NCBI GenBank assembly: GCA_050115915.1
Contig: JASFPP010000002.1
Location: forward strand, 4,754 to 68,753
Length of the DNA: 64,000 nt
From: WTAW01 sp050115915
Lineage (GTDB): Bacteria > Acidobacteriota > Aminicenantia > Aminicenantales > Aminicenantaceae
Reading direction: 5' to 3'
Notes under the pieces: model-generated
The model's input: only the letters and a program-made list of their open reading frames with translations
What the model was told of the DNA's origin: nothing
Databases searched by the model: none
Shown: in pieces, positions 35,576 through 43,796 of the stretch
How the letters are laid out: each line of letters starts with the position of its first letter
How positions within the stretch are numbered: the stretch's first letter is position 1
Program-made: the position numbers and the translations under genes

Positions 35576-36862
35576 ATGTCTGTTCCTACAGAAATTATCT
35601 TCGTGGTGATGGTTGTCTGCTATATCATCCCGAAATCTCTTAAAGTCTCCACAGAGCTATCCATGTTTATCTCCGCCATTGCCGGCGGGATCGTGGGAGG
35701 CGTGGGCATTCCTGCCCGTCATATTGCCGAAGGAGCCTTCACCTATCTGGATATCATTCTCATTTTTATCACGGCGACGTTTTTCATGAATCTTCTCAAA
35801 GAGTCCGGAGGTATCGCCTATGTCGTAAGGGGAATCATCCAAAAGTTTTACAGAAGAAAATCGATCCTCTTCGTCCTCATCACGTTCCTCCTTCTCCTGC
35901 CAGGCGCCCTGACAGGAGCGGGAAGTGTCACCGTGCTGATCACAGGAGGAATGATCGCCATTGTTTTGGGATACATGGGCCTTTCCAGGCCCAAAACTGC
36001 GGCCATCATTTTTATAATCGCTGGATTGAGTGCCGCCGCTCCCCCTGTCAGTCTATGGGCCATGCTGGCAGCGGCAGGTGTCAACATGCCTTACGTGGGA
36101 TTTTTTCTGCCTCTCCTTATCCCCTGTGTCGTGCTTTCCCTACTGACGATCTTTATTCTCGGATGGCGAGGCAAACCCGTGGACCTGGAAAAAGTCCTGA
36201 TGGAACTCCCGGAGGCTCCCCCTCGGATGAACTGGATCAAGGTCGTCCTGCCGTTTCTCGTTTTTTTTGTACTCGTTCTCGCAGGACGGATATGGCCCCA
36301 TTCACTACCTGTTGTCGGCCTTCCCATGATGTTCGTGGCGGCAGCCATCGTTACATATATTCTTTCCCCTTTGAAGCTCAACATCTTTGACACGGCCAGT
36401 GATACTGTGCACCAACTTTTGCCCCTTATCGGCACCCTCACTTGTGTGGGGATATTGGTTCAGATCATGACCCTCACGGGCGTGCGAGGCCTGATCGCCA
36501 TTACGGTGGTTACGCTGCCAATATTGATCGTGTTTGGCTCTCTTTTCCTGGTCCTCCCTGTTTCAGAAGCCGTTCTCATGTGGGGTGCCGCCCCTGTGCT
36601 CGGCGTTCCTCTGGTCCTGCTTTTTAACACCATAGGCCTCAATCCCATAGTGGCCCTTGCGGGCATGAGCGTGATCTGGCCGCTCGGGGATGCTCTGCCG
36701 CCCACAGCGATCATCGGCCGTCTGACAAAAGACACGGTGGAGATGGAAGAACCCTACGGCCACATGCTCAAACACTGTTTGGTCCCTGCAATCCTTATCA
36801 TGATCCTGGGGACGCTCATGGTAATCTTCAGCAAAGAGCTGAGTTTTTTAACTTTATTATAG
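35576..36862 (+). CDS. Ion-transporter-superfamily permease (TRAP DctM-like)
   Basis: A 428-residue protein with about 11-12 membrane helices. The first half contains the segment LPGALTGAGSVTVLITGG followed by GLSAAAPPVSLWAMLAAAG, and the second half a parallel segment (VLPVSEAVLMWGAAPVLG, SVIWPLGDALPPTAIIG), i.e. the inverted-repeat architecture with proline-rich hairpin tips of the ion transporter superfamily (DctM, GntP, CitMHS). No DctP or DctQ partner is adjacent. The likely substrate is an organic acid; in this locus glutamate or a glutamate oligomer is a reasonable guess. No strong ribosome-binding site is seen. Confidence 0.75.
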   Translation: MSVPTEIIFVVMVVCYIIPKSLKVSTELSMFISAIAGGIVGGVGIPARHIAEGAFTYLDIILIFITATFFMNLLKESGGIAYVVRGIIQKFYRRKSILFVLITFLLLLPGALTGAGSVTVLITGGMIAIVLGYMGLSRPKTAAIIFIIAGLSAAAPPVSLWAMLAAAGVNMPYVGFFLPLLIPCVVLSLLTIFILGWRGKPVDLEKVLMELPEAPPRMNWIKVVLPFLVFFVLVLAGRIWPHSLPVVGLPMMFVAAAIVTYILSPLKLNIFDTASDTVHQLLPLIGTLTCVGILVQIMTLTGVRGLIAITVVTLPILIVFGSLFLVLPVSEAVLMWGAAPVLGVPLVLLFNTIGLNPIVALAGMSVIWPLGDALPPTAIIGRLTKDTVEMEEPYGHMLKHCLVPAILIMILGTLMVIFSKELSFLTLL

Positions 36863-36893
36863 ATAGCAGAAGCCGATGTTAATCCACTCCAAA

Positions 36894-37013
36894 TATTCAA
36901 AAAGGAGGAGCAAAACCGACGGGCGAAATTAATAAGGAGACGAGGCCAACCCACCCCGCCCATTCAAAAAGGTGGAGGAAGCGGCCAAATAGAGATATTA
37001 AGAAGGAGACGAG
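36894..37013. repeat. Tandem imperfect duplication of a gene leader (about 69 bp)
   Basis: ATTCAAAAAGG-GGAG occurs at 36894 and 36962, and AAGGAGACGAG at 36934 and 37003. Only the second copy precedes a start codon (37020). It looks like a duplicated ribosome-binding region. Confidence 0.6.
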
Positions 37014-37019
37014 ATTAAA

Positions 37020-37169
37020 ATGGGAATTACAGTGCTATATTATCTTCTAACAGGAGCTATCGCTTTTCTGATGATCCACAATTTTATCCGGAGCAAAAAG
37101 TGGCAGGAAGAGGCACTCTATATCCTCGTGCTTTTGCCTTTCCTTCTCCGGCTTTTCCGGTTGAAATAG
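37020..37169 (+). CDS. 49-residue membrane peptide (PgsE-like by position and size)
   Basis: ATG at 37020 after AAGGAG, stop TAG at 37167-37169, 10 nt before the next gene. The peptide has two hydrophobic stretches, LYYLLTGAIAFLMI (6-19) and LYILVLLPFLLRLF (33-46), around a charged RSKKWQEE loop, and ends in basic residues. Its coding nature is supported by two tight neighbours, the ribosome-binding site and the amphipathic layout. Family knowledge: Bacillus polyglutamate operons include a peptide of similar size (PgsE/CapE) needed for full synthesis. I see no sequence identity that proves homology. Confidence 0.7.
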   Translation: MGITVLYYLLTGAIAFLMIHNFIRSKKWQEEALYILVLLPFLLRLFRLK

Positions 37170-37178
37170 AGGCAATCG

Positions 37179-38351
37179 ATGTGCGCTCCTACACGCCCCC
37201 TTTTCCGAAAGACATCAATCGCTGCCCTGGGACTCGCTCTCCTCATCGCTGCAGGGATCAGTTTTTTCCAGAGCCGTAATCTGAAAGAGGCCGTTGTCCT
37301 CGGCCCAGCAGTAAGCGAGGTCAAACGTCTGAGCGACTATTTTTCGGGTATAAAAGGGACGGTCAACGATTCGTTTGTCTATGTTCTCGAAGGCAAACAA
37401 AAAGGCGGGACTTTCCTTCTCCTCGGAGGAACACACCCTGAAGAGCCTGCCGCGCGCCTTGCCGCCTGGATCTTTGTGGAGAACGTACGCGTCGCGCAGG
37501 GCAGACTTTATGTCATCCTCTCCGCAAACCGGAGCGGAACGACGGTCACCCGTTTGGGGGGAGGCTATCCGCCGGACTACACCATAGACACTCCCTGGGG
37601 AGGAAAAAAATTCCGGATGGGGGACCGCTGGTCCAATCCCCTGGACCAATGGCCGGATCCAGAAGTTTACATCCATTACCCGAGCAGACAGGAGCTGGCC
37701 TACGTGGACATCAGGAACTTGAACCGCACATGGCCCGGCCGCGCCAATGGCACTCTAACAGAGAAGACATGTTATGCAATGACCGAGCTAATCCGCAGGG
37801 AAGAGGTGGATATTGTGATAGACCTGCACGAAGCTGAACTCCAGTATCCTGTCATCAGTTGTATTGTCGCTCACGAGAAGGGACAGGATCTGGCGGCTTT
37901 GGCCTCGATGATGATAAGCGGCACCGAGGGCTTCGATATCGGGATGGAAAAATCCCCTTATGCGCTCAGGGGACTCTCTCACAGGGAGATTGGAGACAAC
38001 ACAGATGCCATATCTCTCCTTTTCGAGACCCCAGAGCCATTCCTGGATGCCACTCGCGGGCGGACGGATAGAGCGCTGCTCCTCGAGGGGAAAGACCCAT
38101 TCGTCATGAAGGCCGGAGAACACGGGCTTCTCTTCGAAAAGATGGATGAAAACGGGTGGCCCATCGATAAACGTGTGGGCAGGCACTGCTCATCCGTGCT
38201 GCATATCGCAGAGCTCTGGACAGAAGAACGCCCGGAGAGGGGAATCCAAATGACGAACATTCCCCGCTATCTGGAGATCCTTGAAAAAGGCACCGGTTTC
38301 TATCTCCACGATCCCTCGAAGGCCGCAGCTGATAGAATCCGTTACGAATAA
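37179..38351 (+). CDS. Membrane-anchored ASTE/M14-type zinc hydrolase (succinylglutamate desuccinylase-like)
   Basis: A 390-residue protein with an N-terminal membrane anchor (SIAALGLALLIAAGISFF, about 12-29). The catalytic domain has zinc ligands in GGTHPEEPAA (His, Glu) and VIDLHEAE (His), a conserved Asn/Arg region in LNRTWPGRANG, and the likely general-base Glu in SLLFETPEP. These are the marks of the succinylglutamate desuccinylase/aspartoacylase branch of the M14 fold, which cleaves amide bonds next to a glutamate or aspartate side. Anchored outside the membrane next to pgsBCW, it could trim, release or depolymerise an amide-linked glutamate polymer. GAGG precedes the ATG and overlaps the stop of the small peptide gene, implying coupling. 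Confidence 0.8.
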   Translation: MCAPTRPLFRKTSIAALGLALLIAAGISFFQSRNLKEAVVLGPAVSEVKRLSDYFSGIKGTVNDSFVYVLEGKQKGGTFLLLGGTHPEEPAARLAAWIFVENVRVAQGRLYVILSANRSGTTVTRLGGGYPPDYTIDTPWGGKKFRMGDRWSNPLDQWPDPEVYIHYPSRQELAYVDIRNLNRTWPGRANGTLTEKTCYAMTELIRREEVDIVIDLHEAELQYPVISCIVAHEKGQDLAALASMMISGTEGFDIGMEKSPYALRGLSHREIGDNTDAISLLFETPEPFLDATRGRTDRALLLEGKDPFVMKAGEHGLLFEKMDENGWPIDKRVGRHCSSVLHIAELWTEERPERGIQMTNIPRYLEILEKGTGFYLHDPSKAAADRIRYE

Positions 38352-38395
38352 GCTCCTGGGATCTCATCCGCAAGATTCCCCTCTAGTCTCAAGGT

Positions 38396-39514
38396 TTAAG
38401 TCTTGTCTATACCGGATTTACGCTTCCGCAAAGTTGCCAGTACGAGAAAGACAAGGATAATGTAGGCCGCTCCCCATCCGAGTATAAATTCCTGTCTCTC
38501 TCCTGTGATCCTGTAGAGCGCCCCCTCTCCCGGAGAGGGCAGAGGTGACGGATCCCATTCGAGGCCGTAACGGTCTATAAGGCCTCTCATATACAGGAGA
38601 TGGATCACAGGAATCCCCCGAGCAGCCATTTCATAGAGCACACCTCTTCGCTCCGGCGGGGGGAATTTATCGATCAAGTTCAGGCCGGGCCTCAAGTGTA
38701 AGACCATCGAATCGTTACCCATGTTAGCCCAGCTGCCACCAATGTTTATGAAAGCTTTAATTTTTTTTGCGTTGGCGGCTCTTTCATAAATCTCCATCCG
38801 TAAGGCCACGTTCCGGGCAAAGTCGGGCTCATTGAGGGAAAGCAATTCACTCCTGTGGAGATCATCCCAGAGGAGCTGCCGCCCGCTCTCATCCATGTCC
38901 TCACCCATATCTCCTTCTCCGCCAAGGGATAGTACGAGTGGAGGCTGGCTGAAAAGGCCGCTTTGTTCCAAACACCGCCACATGTGAATCCAATGAAACC
39001 GAGGATGGTTGGCCCCCCATTGTGACGCGCCGAGTGAGGATATCCAGAGTGCATCGAGGCCCAGCGTTTCGAGTGCTGCCAGCGATGCAATTATCAGAGC
39101 GGGAAAGGAGCCCGAGGCTCCGACAGCGATACAATCGCCCTCTCGGACATCGCATTCCCCGAGCAGCCTGACGACAAGTCCCGCTAGATTGGGATTCGTG
39201 CTTGTTCTCTTCGATCCCAGATTACCCATCGAAGTCGTGATTGCGGAATTTTCCATCCCGATAAGCCCGGTTCCGTTGATATCCGTGCTTCTATCGAGAC
39301 TGAGCCCTCTTTCCTGACGGCAGGCTTTTAGTGCATCTGTCGCGTCCTCCATGAGTTTCGACGCCTGCACCATATCGTTTCTCAGCCTGTCGGGCCCTTT
39401 CTGTGGGAGGAATTTCCATAACACAAAAAAGGCAACGCTCAACGCACAGAGGATATAGATCACACGATCGTGACTATTTGCGTTCTCTCTGGGAAATCTT
39501 TTCTGTGCCCACAT
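38396..39514 (-). CDS. pgsW: Poly-gamma-glutamate system protein PgsW
   Basis: A 372-residue protein with one N-terminal helix (about 18-36), a large extracytoplasmic domain, and a second helix at the C terminus (EFILGWGAAYIILVFLVLATL) before a basic tail. The central part reads GTGLIGMENSAITTSMGNLGSKRTSTNPN and IAVGASGSFPALIIASLAA, then ISSLGASQWGANHP, which I recognise as the family found only beside PgsB and PgsC homologues. Its biochemical role is not established; it stands where PgsA (CapA) would be in Bacillus operons. It is the last gene of pgsB-pgsC-pgsW and converges on the zinc hydrolase gene. Confidence 0.85.
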   Translation of the reverse strand: MWAQKRFPRENANSHDRVIYILCALSVAFFVLWKFLPQKGPDRLRNDMVQASKLMEDATDALKACRQERGLSLDRSTDINGTGLIGMENSAITTSMGNLGSKRTSTNPNLAGLVVRLLGECDVREGDCIAVGASGSFPALIIASLAALETLGLDALWISSLGASQWGANHPRFHWIHMWRCLEQSGLFSQPPLVLSLGGEGDMGEDMDESGRQLLWDDLHRSELLSLNEPDFARNVALRMEIYERAANAKKIKAFINIGGSWANMGNDSMVLHLRPGLNLIDKFPPPERRGVLYEMAARGIPVIHLLYMRGLIDRYGLEWDPSPLPSPGEGALYRITGERQEFILGWGAAYIILVFLVLATLRKRKSGIDKT

Positions 39515-39575
39515 TTTTTGTGCTCTCTAATTCTTCACTTTTTTCACCCAAGTTCCAAATAAAAACGTTTCGGTG

Positions 39576-40016
39576 TCATGGGAAGACATGCTGGAGCATC
39601 CGGATCAGAACATATGTGAAAACAGCCACTGTAACAAGCGATGTCAGGGTGGGTAAAAACCTCTGCTTCTCAAGATTATTCGCTAAAAGACCCGGGATGA
39701 GCCACCCGATGGCCCTCAAGCCAAAAGACTCCGGGAAGATTTGAGGGAAAAGAAGAGTCCAGGCCTGGGCCAAAACGGCGCCGATGAATATGAACGTCAC
39801 AAACCGCCTCTTTCCAAAAAGGATCACATACCTGCTAAGAATCCTGTAGACAAGAACACAGAGAACTGCGATGGCCACAGTCACAAGCACACGCAGGGGC
39901 TGGTCCAGATAGAGGGCGATGTATGCGGGGACAATGATGCCCCCAGGATACACACCAAAGATCTCCACATAGAGGACGGCGACAAGCACGCCGATGAAGA
40001 GTGTTTCATAGGTCAT
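39576..40016 (-). CDS. pgsC: Poly-gamma-glutamate synthase subunit PgsC (CapC)
   Basis: A 146-residue integral membrane protein, same size as PgsC/CapC. It begins MTYETLFIGVLVAVLYVE and has the PGGIIVPAYIAL motif after the first helix, then about four more helices. It is the membrane partner of PgsB in the polymerising complex. The start overlaps the end of pgsB by 11 nt. Confidence 0.92.
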   Translation of the reverse strand: MTYETLFIGVLVAVLYVEIFGVYPGGIIVPAYIALYLDQPLRVLVTVAIAVLCVLVYRILSRYVILFGKRRFVTFIFIGAVLAQAWTLLFPQIFPESFGLRAIGWLIPGLLANNLEKQRFLPTLTSLVTVAVFTYVLIRMLQHVFP

Positions 40017-41220
40017 ATCGCGTCCCTTTTGTCTCCCAGTAATCGACGAGCGAGCTCCCGGCGCCTCCCATATTTCCCATGCCGATCACCACCGCTTTTT
40101 CTCTGGCGATGGCGGAAAGCCGGGCCATGATCTCTTCGGGCGGAAAATCGCGCCAGGCATAGATCTCTGCTCCCATGAATCTTTTTAGTTTTCTCTTCAA
40201 GGCCACTCCGTGATCACCCACACAGATAAGCTTTTCGATCTCGGGAAATTTAGCGCTCTTCAAAGCCTCAGACCATTGCAAAGTCCGGTCTCCGCGGTCT
40301 CCTCTTAAATTCAGTACGCCAATAACGGCTCGTCCTTCGAGGAGTCGCTTGTCTCTCAACTTGGACATGACCATTCGCGTTGATTCCGGTTCATTGGCAG
40401 CGAATCCATTCACAAAATACCAATCCGGAGGGGATGGCGGGCAAAGTGCTGTCCAGACTTTTAAGCTTCCGAAATCGGGTTGAGCTTTGCCCATGGCCCG
40501 GAATGCCGCTGAAACGTCCTGCCCTAAAAAATCAGTCAGGGATAATGACAGGCGTACATTTTCATCGAATTCCGAGGAGAGAATGCCGTTTTTTTTACTC
40601 GTATACGAGCTATACGCGCTATTTGAAACCAGATGTAGTTTCGCTTTTCTCAATCCGGCTGTTTGTCGTAAGACAGGATAGACTTCCTTTTGGGGAATAA
40701 ACACTGTGCCTTCCCAGGGAATTGCGCTAGCTAAACAGGCTGCGATGCGGTCTTTCGTCCTCCCCATCTGAGACATATGATCCAACCTGACGTTTGTAAT
40801 AACCAGGAGGTGGGGCTTGAAGACCTTTTGAGATTCCACATAGAGCGTTTCCGGCTGGATGCCCATCAGCTCAACAACACAGGCGTCAACATGCCGCCTG
40901 GCAGCGTCCCTTAGCACCTTTTTCCCTTCAAGGATCGTGGGCGGCCCCGGCCGTACGATATCCTGTTCGCTTCCATCTGGAAGTATCAGGACCGGTTTCG
41001 CTCCGGTCGTACGGGCAAGAACGGACATTCCCGAACCACGCAAGGCGGCTGCGACCAGGCGGGTGACGCTGGATTTTCCCCTGGTACCCGTTACACAAAT
41101 GCGCAAAGGGATAGAATCGACCCTCTTCTGAATAAGGATTCTCTCGATAAGCAGGAAGATCAGCCAAAGGGCCAATGCGCCTCCAATGATTAAAAGCTCC
41201 CTGATTGTTGCCTCCTCCAA
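40006..41220 (-). CDS. pgsB: Poly-gamma-glutamate synthase subunit PgsB (CapB)
   Basis: A 404-residue Mur-ligase-related amide ligase. One N-terminal membrane helix (about 9-27) precedes the ATP-binding P-loop VTGTRGKSSVTRLVAAALRG (about 44-63). Further marks are TTGAKPVLILPDG, VELMGIQPE, ITNVRLDHMSQMG, LNLRGDRGDRTLQW and, near the end, GMGNMGGAGSSLVDYW. PgsB uses ATP to make the glutamyl phosphate for chain elongation at the membrane. The start codon is probably a TTG at 41220. Length and motif order match Bacillus PgsB. It is the first gene of the minus-strand half of the locus. Confidence 0.93.
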   Translation of the reverse strand: MEEATIRELLIIGGALALWLIFLLIERILIQKRVDSIPLRICVTGTRGKSSVTRLVAAALRGSGMSVLARTTGAKPVLILPDGSEQDIVRPGPPTILEGKKVLRDAARRHVDACVVELMGIQPETLYVESQKVFKPHLLVITNVRLDHMSQMGRTKDRIAACLASAIPWEGTVFIPQKEVYPVLRQTAGLRKAKLHLVSNSAYSSYTSKKNGILSSEFDENVRLSLSLTDFLGQDVSAAFRAMGKAQPDFGSLKVWTALCPPSPPDWYFVNGFAANEPESTRMVMSKLRDKRLLEGRAVIGVLNLRGDRGDRTLQWSEALKSAKFPEIEKLICVGDHGVALKRKLKRFMGAEIYAWRDFPPEEIMARLSAIAREKAVVIGMGNMGGAGSSLVDYWETKGTRYDL

Positions 41221-41234
41221 CCAATCATCAAACA

Positions 41235-41256
41235 GCCGGGGAAAAACAGACCCGGC
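41235..41256 (-). terminator. Weak hairpin between the M28 gene and pgsB
   Basis: GCCGGG/CCCGGC, a 6-bp GC stem around a 10-nt loop, followed on the minus strand by only TGTTTG. Possible terminator for the M28 gene, weak. Confidence 0.3.
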
Positions 41257-41322
41257 GCTCTTTTTTGTTCTGCCCGCCGATCGGATACTCCTTTCAATAT
41301 TTTACACAAATTTTTGGAAGAG

Positions 41323-43644
41323 CTAAAAAGAGGATCCCTGCTCTTCGATCCCGCGGGCTTTATCCATAATTCTCATCAAATTCCCTGAAAAAATGTTCGA
41401 GAGCTCTCTTCGGCTGATATCAACCTTGGCAATCTCCGTAAAGACTTTGAGCAAGTCTTCTTTTGTCTTGTTCCCCCATAAACACGCTTCATTGGCGAAG
41501 ACGACCGACTGCGCGCCCAGTGCATCCTTGAGCTCAACCAATTTTTTTACATAAGAAGCAGGGTCTTCATCCCCCCAAACAAGCCCGACCGCGGAGTCTT
41601 TCTTTTTGATAGATTCGAGAACGCTCTCTTCAGGGACGTCCTTCACCAGCAAGAGGAGTTGTTTTCTTGTTTTTTTCAAGAGGGCCTTTATCTCTTCAGG
41701 ATTAAAATCTTTGACAATGAGAAACAGATCGCCATCGTTCAGGGCCCTCAGCAACTTTTTTCCTGAATCGCTCATCCCCTTTTCATCGAACAAAAGGTGT
41801 GGCTGTTCGAGCAGCACAAAACATAATCCTGACCGACCAAAAACAGGAGTCCACTTGAGGTCATCCCGGAAGATATTAATCCCTCTGAGCCCGGGCACGA
41901 CAACCGTTTTTCCCTGCCCGAAGATGTTAATGGCATTTCTTAAAGACTTGTAGAGGGAGAGTCCTCTGGCCTCTTTCACTTTTTCTGTCGCAGAAAGAAA
42001 TTTTTTGAGTGTGTCGAACCTGAGAGCATCTTCAGTCAGTTCCTCATCTTCTTCGAGGAAAGACAGTTGCAGTTTGACATGGGAGCCTTTGGCATTTCCG
42101 TGATCGGCGATCACATCTTTGAGGGGCGACATTTTGAAATTGGGAAGGTTCAGGTATTTGAGGTAGAACATCTCCTCCCTCATGGGACGAATAAAATCTT
42201 CCGGTTCCGCTGCAAGAACTTCGACGGCCGCAATCACGAGGTCCCCTGTTTTTTTCAGAATAACAGGGTTAATCAGGTCCGTATCATCTCGGGGACGATG
42301 GTACTTGAGGTGGGGCCCATCCGAAGCCAGAGCCCAGGCGGAAATCCCCTTCATCAGAAAAGGCGTATGATCCGATCCGCCGGGACCACCTGGCTCGGCT
42401 TTGGTGTATTCCAGAATCTCTTTGGGGAGTTTCTCTTTGAGAATGTCCCAGATCTTGGGCCCATAAGTTGTACCGCGAAATCGCACATTCCGGTTTCCAT
42501 GTCCGACCATGTCCATGTTGAAATAGACGACCGTTTTTTCGATGGGATGTGTGGCATGGTCGACATAGTACTCGGACCCCAAGAGCCCTTGTTCCTCCGC
42601 GGCCCAAGCGGCAAAAATGACCGTCCGTTTGGGTTTATAGTTGTTGAGCTTCATGACACGTGCTATTTCCATAGCCACCGCAGTTCCTGATGCATTATCA
42701 TTGGCACCGTTCATAACATCCCCGATAGGGCTCACCCCCAAATGATCCATATGACCGCCCACAACGAGAGCCTCATCCCTGATCAGGGGATCGCTTCCCG
42801 CTATTTTTGCCAGGATATTCCGTGTGGCTCTTTTCTCATCGAAGATCGCGTTCACAGACACAAAAGCCTTCACGCCTGTGGCAAAAGATGCGGGAAGTCG
42901 GCCCAAACCTGTTCTTCGGAAGGACCGTCCAAAATCCGTCGCCAACTCTTTAAAGATAAAATTCGTGACTCTATCCTCTACCGAGAGGAGGACAAATTCC
43001 GGATCGTAAAGCTTTTTATCGATCCGCATCCGAAAATAGCTGGATGCACCGGGGCTGGGGCGTCTAAATACGAGGACTCCCAGAGCGCCCCTATCCTGAG
43101 CTGCTTTTATGCGGCTGTCGATCGTTGCGGCATCTCCGAGTTTTTTCTCGAGTGCTGCCGACACACTGGATGACATAAGCAGGATTTTATCCTTCACATT
43201 CAATCCAGCATAATCATCGTGTTTTTGATCCGGAGCATGGATCCCGTAACCGACGAACACGATCTCTGCGGTGAAATGGCCGGATCCCGAATACCGTTGC
43301 ACACGCCAGTCCTCGCCATAATAGAAAGCCCTTTTCCCTTTATCGGTAATGACATCAAAGACTACGCCTTCACCCACATTGTTGTGCTCTATGGTGAATT
43401 CTTGAAAATACGAGCCGTTATCTCCGGCAGGCTCGAGGCCCCACTCCTTGAACTTGGCGGCGATGTACTCTTCGCCCATAACACCTCCGGGTTGTCCGCT
43501 TTTTCGCCCTCGCATGGCATCTGCGGCCATGTCTTTTATATAACTGTGAGCCCGACCCCCATCGAACTCGACCTTCTTCTCTTTTGCCCAGCCCGCCGAG
43601 AGCATAAGAAAAACGACAAGGAAATATCCCGCCGATTTTTTCAC
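41323..43644 (-). CDS. Secreted M28 aminopeptidase with PA domain and degenerate M19-like tail
   Basis: About 773 residues. A GTG start at 43644 with GGAGG six nt upstream opens a signal peptide (VKKSAGYFLVVFLMLSAGWA). Order: N-terminal cap; PA domain insert (about 115-250) with DDYAGLNVKDKILLM; M28 catalytic domain with GGHMDHLG (zinc His), NGANDNASGTA (bridging Asp), WAAEEQGLLGS (Glu-Glu) and GGSDHTPF (final His). The last 240 residues are not part of M28. They contain KTVVVPGLRGINIF and end RRELSNIFSGNLMRIMDKAR, which resembles the C-terminal 'IWGGNIMRVL' helix of M19 membrane dipeptidases, but the M19 metal residues are absent. It may be an inactive fused domain used for binding. Confidence 0.85.
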   Translation of the reverse strand: MKKSAGYFLVVFLMLSAGWAKEKKVEFDGGRAHSYIKDMAADAMRGRKSGQPGGVMGEEYIAAKFKEWGLEPAGDNGSYFQEFTIEHNNVGEGVVFDVITDKGKRAFYYGEDWRVQRYSGSGHFTAEIVFVGYGIHAPDQKHDDYAGLNVKDKILLMSSSVSAALEKKLGDAATIDSRIKAAQDRGALGVLVFRRPSPGASSYFRMRIDKKLYDPEFVLLSVEDRVTNFIFKELATDFGRSFRRTGLGRLPASFATGVKAFVSVNAIFDEKRATRNILAKIAGSDPLIRDEALVVGGHMDHLGVSPIGDVMNGANDNASGTAVAMEIARVMKLNNYKPKRTVIFAAWAAEEQGLLGSEYYVDHATHPIEKTVVYFNMDMVGHGNRNVRFRGTTYGPKIWDILKEKLPKEILEYTKAEPGGPGGSDHTPFLMKGISAWALASDGPHLKYHRPRDDTDLINPVILKKTGDLVIAAVEVLAAEPEDFIRPMREEMFYLKYLNLPNFKMSPLKDVIADHGNAKGSHVKLQLSFLEEDEELTEDALRFDTLKKFLSATEKVKEARGLSLYKSLRNAINIFGQGKTVVVPGLRGINIFRDDLKWTPVFGRSGLCFVLLEQPHLLFDEKGMSDSGKKLLRALNDGDLFLIVKDFNPEEIKALLKKTRKQLLLLVKDVPEESVLESIKKKDSAVGLVWGDEDPASYVKKLVELKDALGAQSVVFANEACLWGNKTKEDLLKVFTEIAKVDISRRELSNIFSGNLMRIMDKARGIEEQGSSF

Positions 43645-43743
43645 GATACACCTCCTTTTTTTCGCAAACGATTCACCTTTCGACTGAGTTATCAGAAAAA
43701 ATGCCATTTGAAAACACGTGTTGGCTCGATCCACAAAGATTCC

Positions 43744-43774
43744 TATTATACCGAAAATTATCGGATTATAGGAA
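43744..43774 (-). repeat. AT-rich inverted repeat between DUF5916 and M28 genes
   Basis: CCTATTATACCGA and TCGGATTATAGG form an imperfect stem around AAATTA. It contains a TATAAT on the minus strand, so it could be either a promoter region for the M28 gene or a weak terminator of the DUF5916 gene. Confidence 0.35.
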
Positions 43775-43796
43775 CTTGTTTTATGAACAATCCAGG

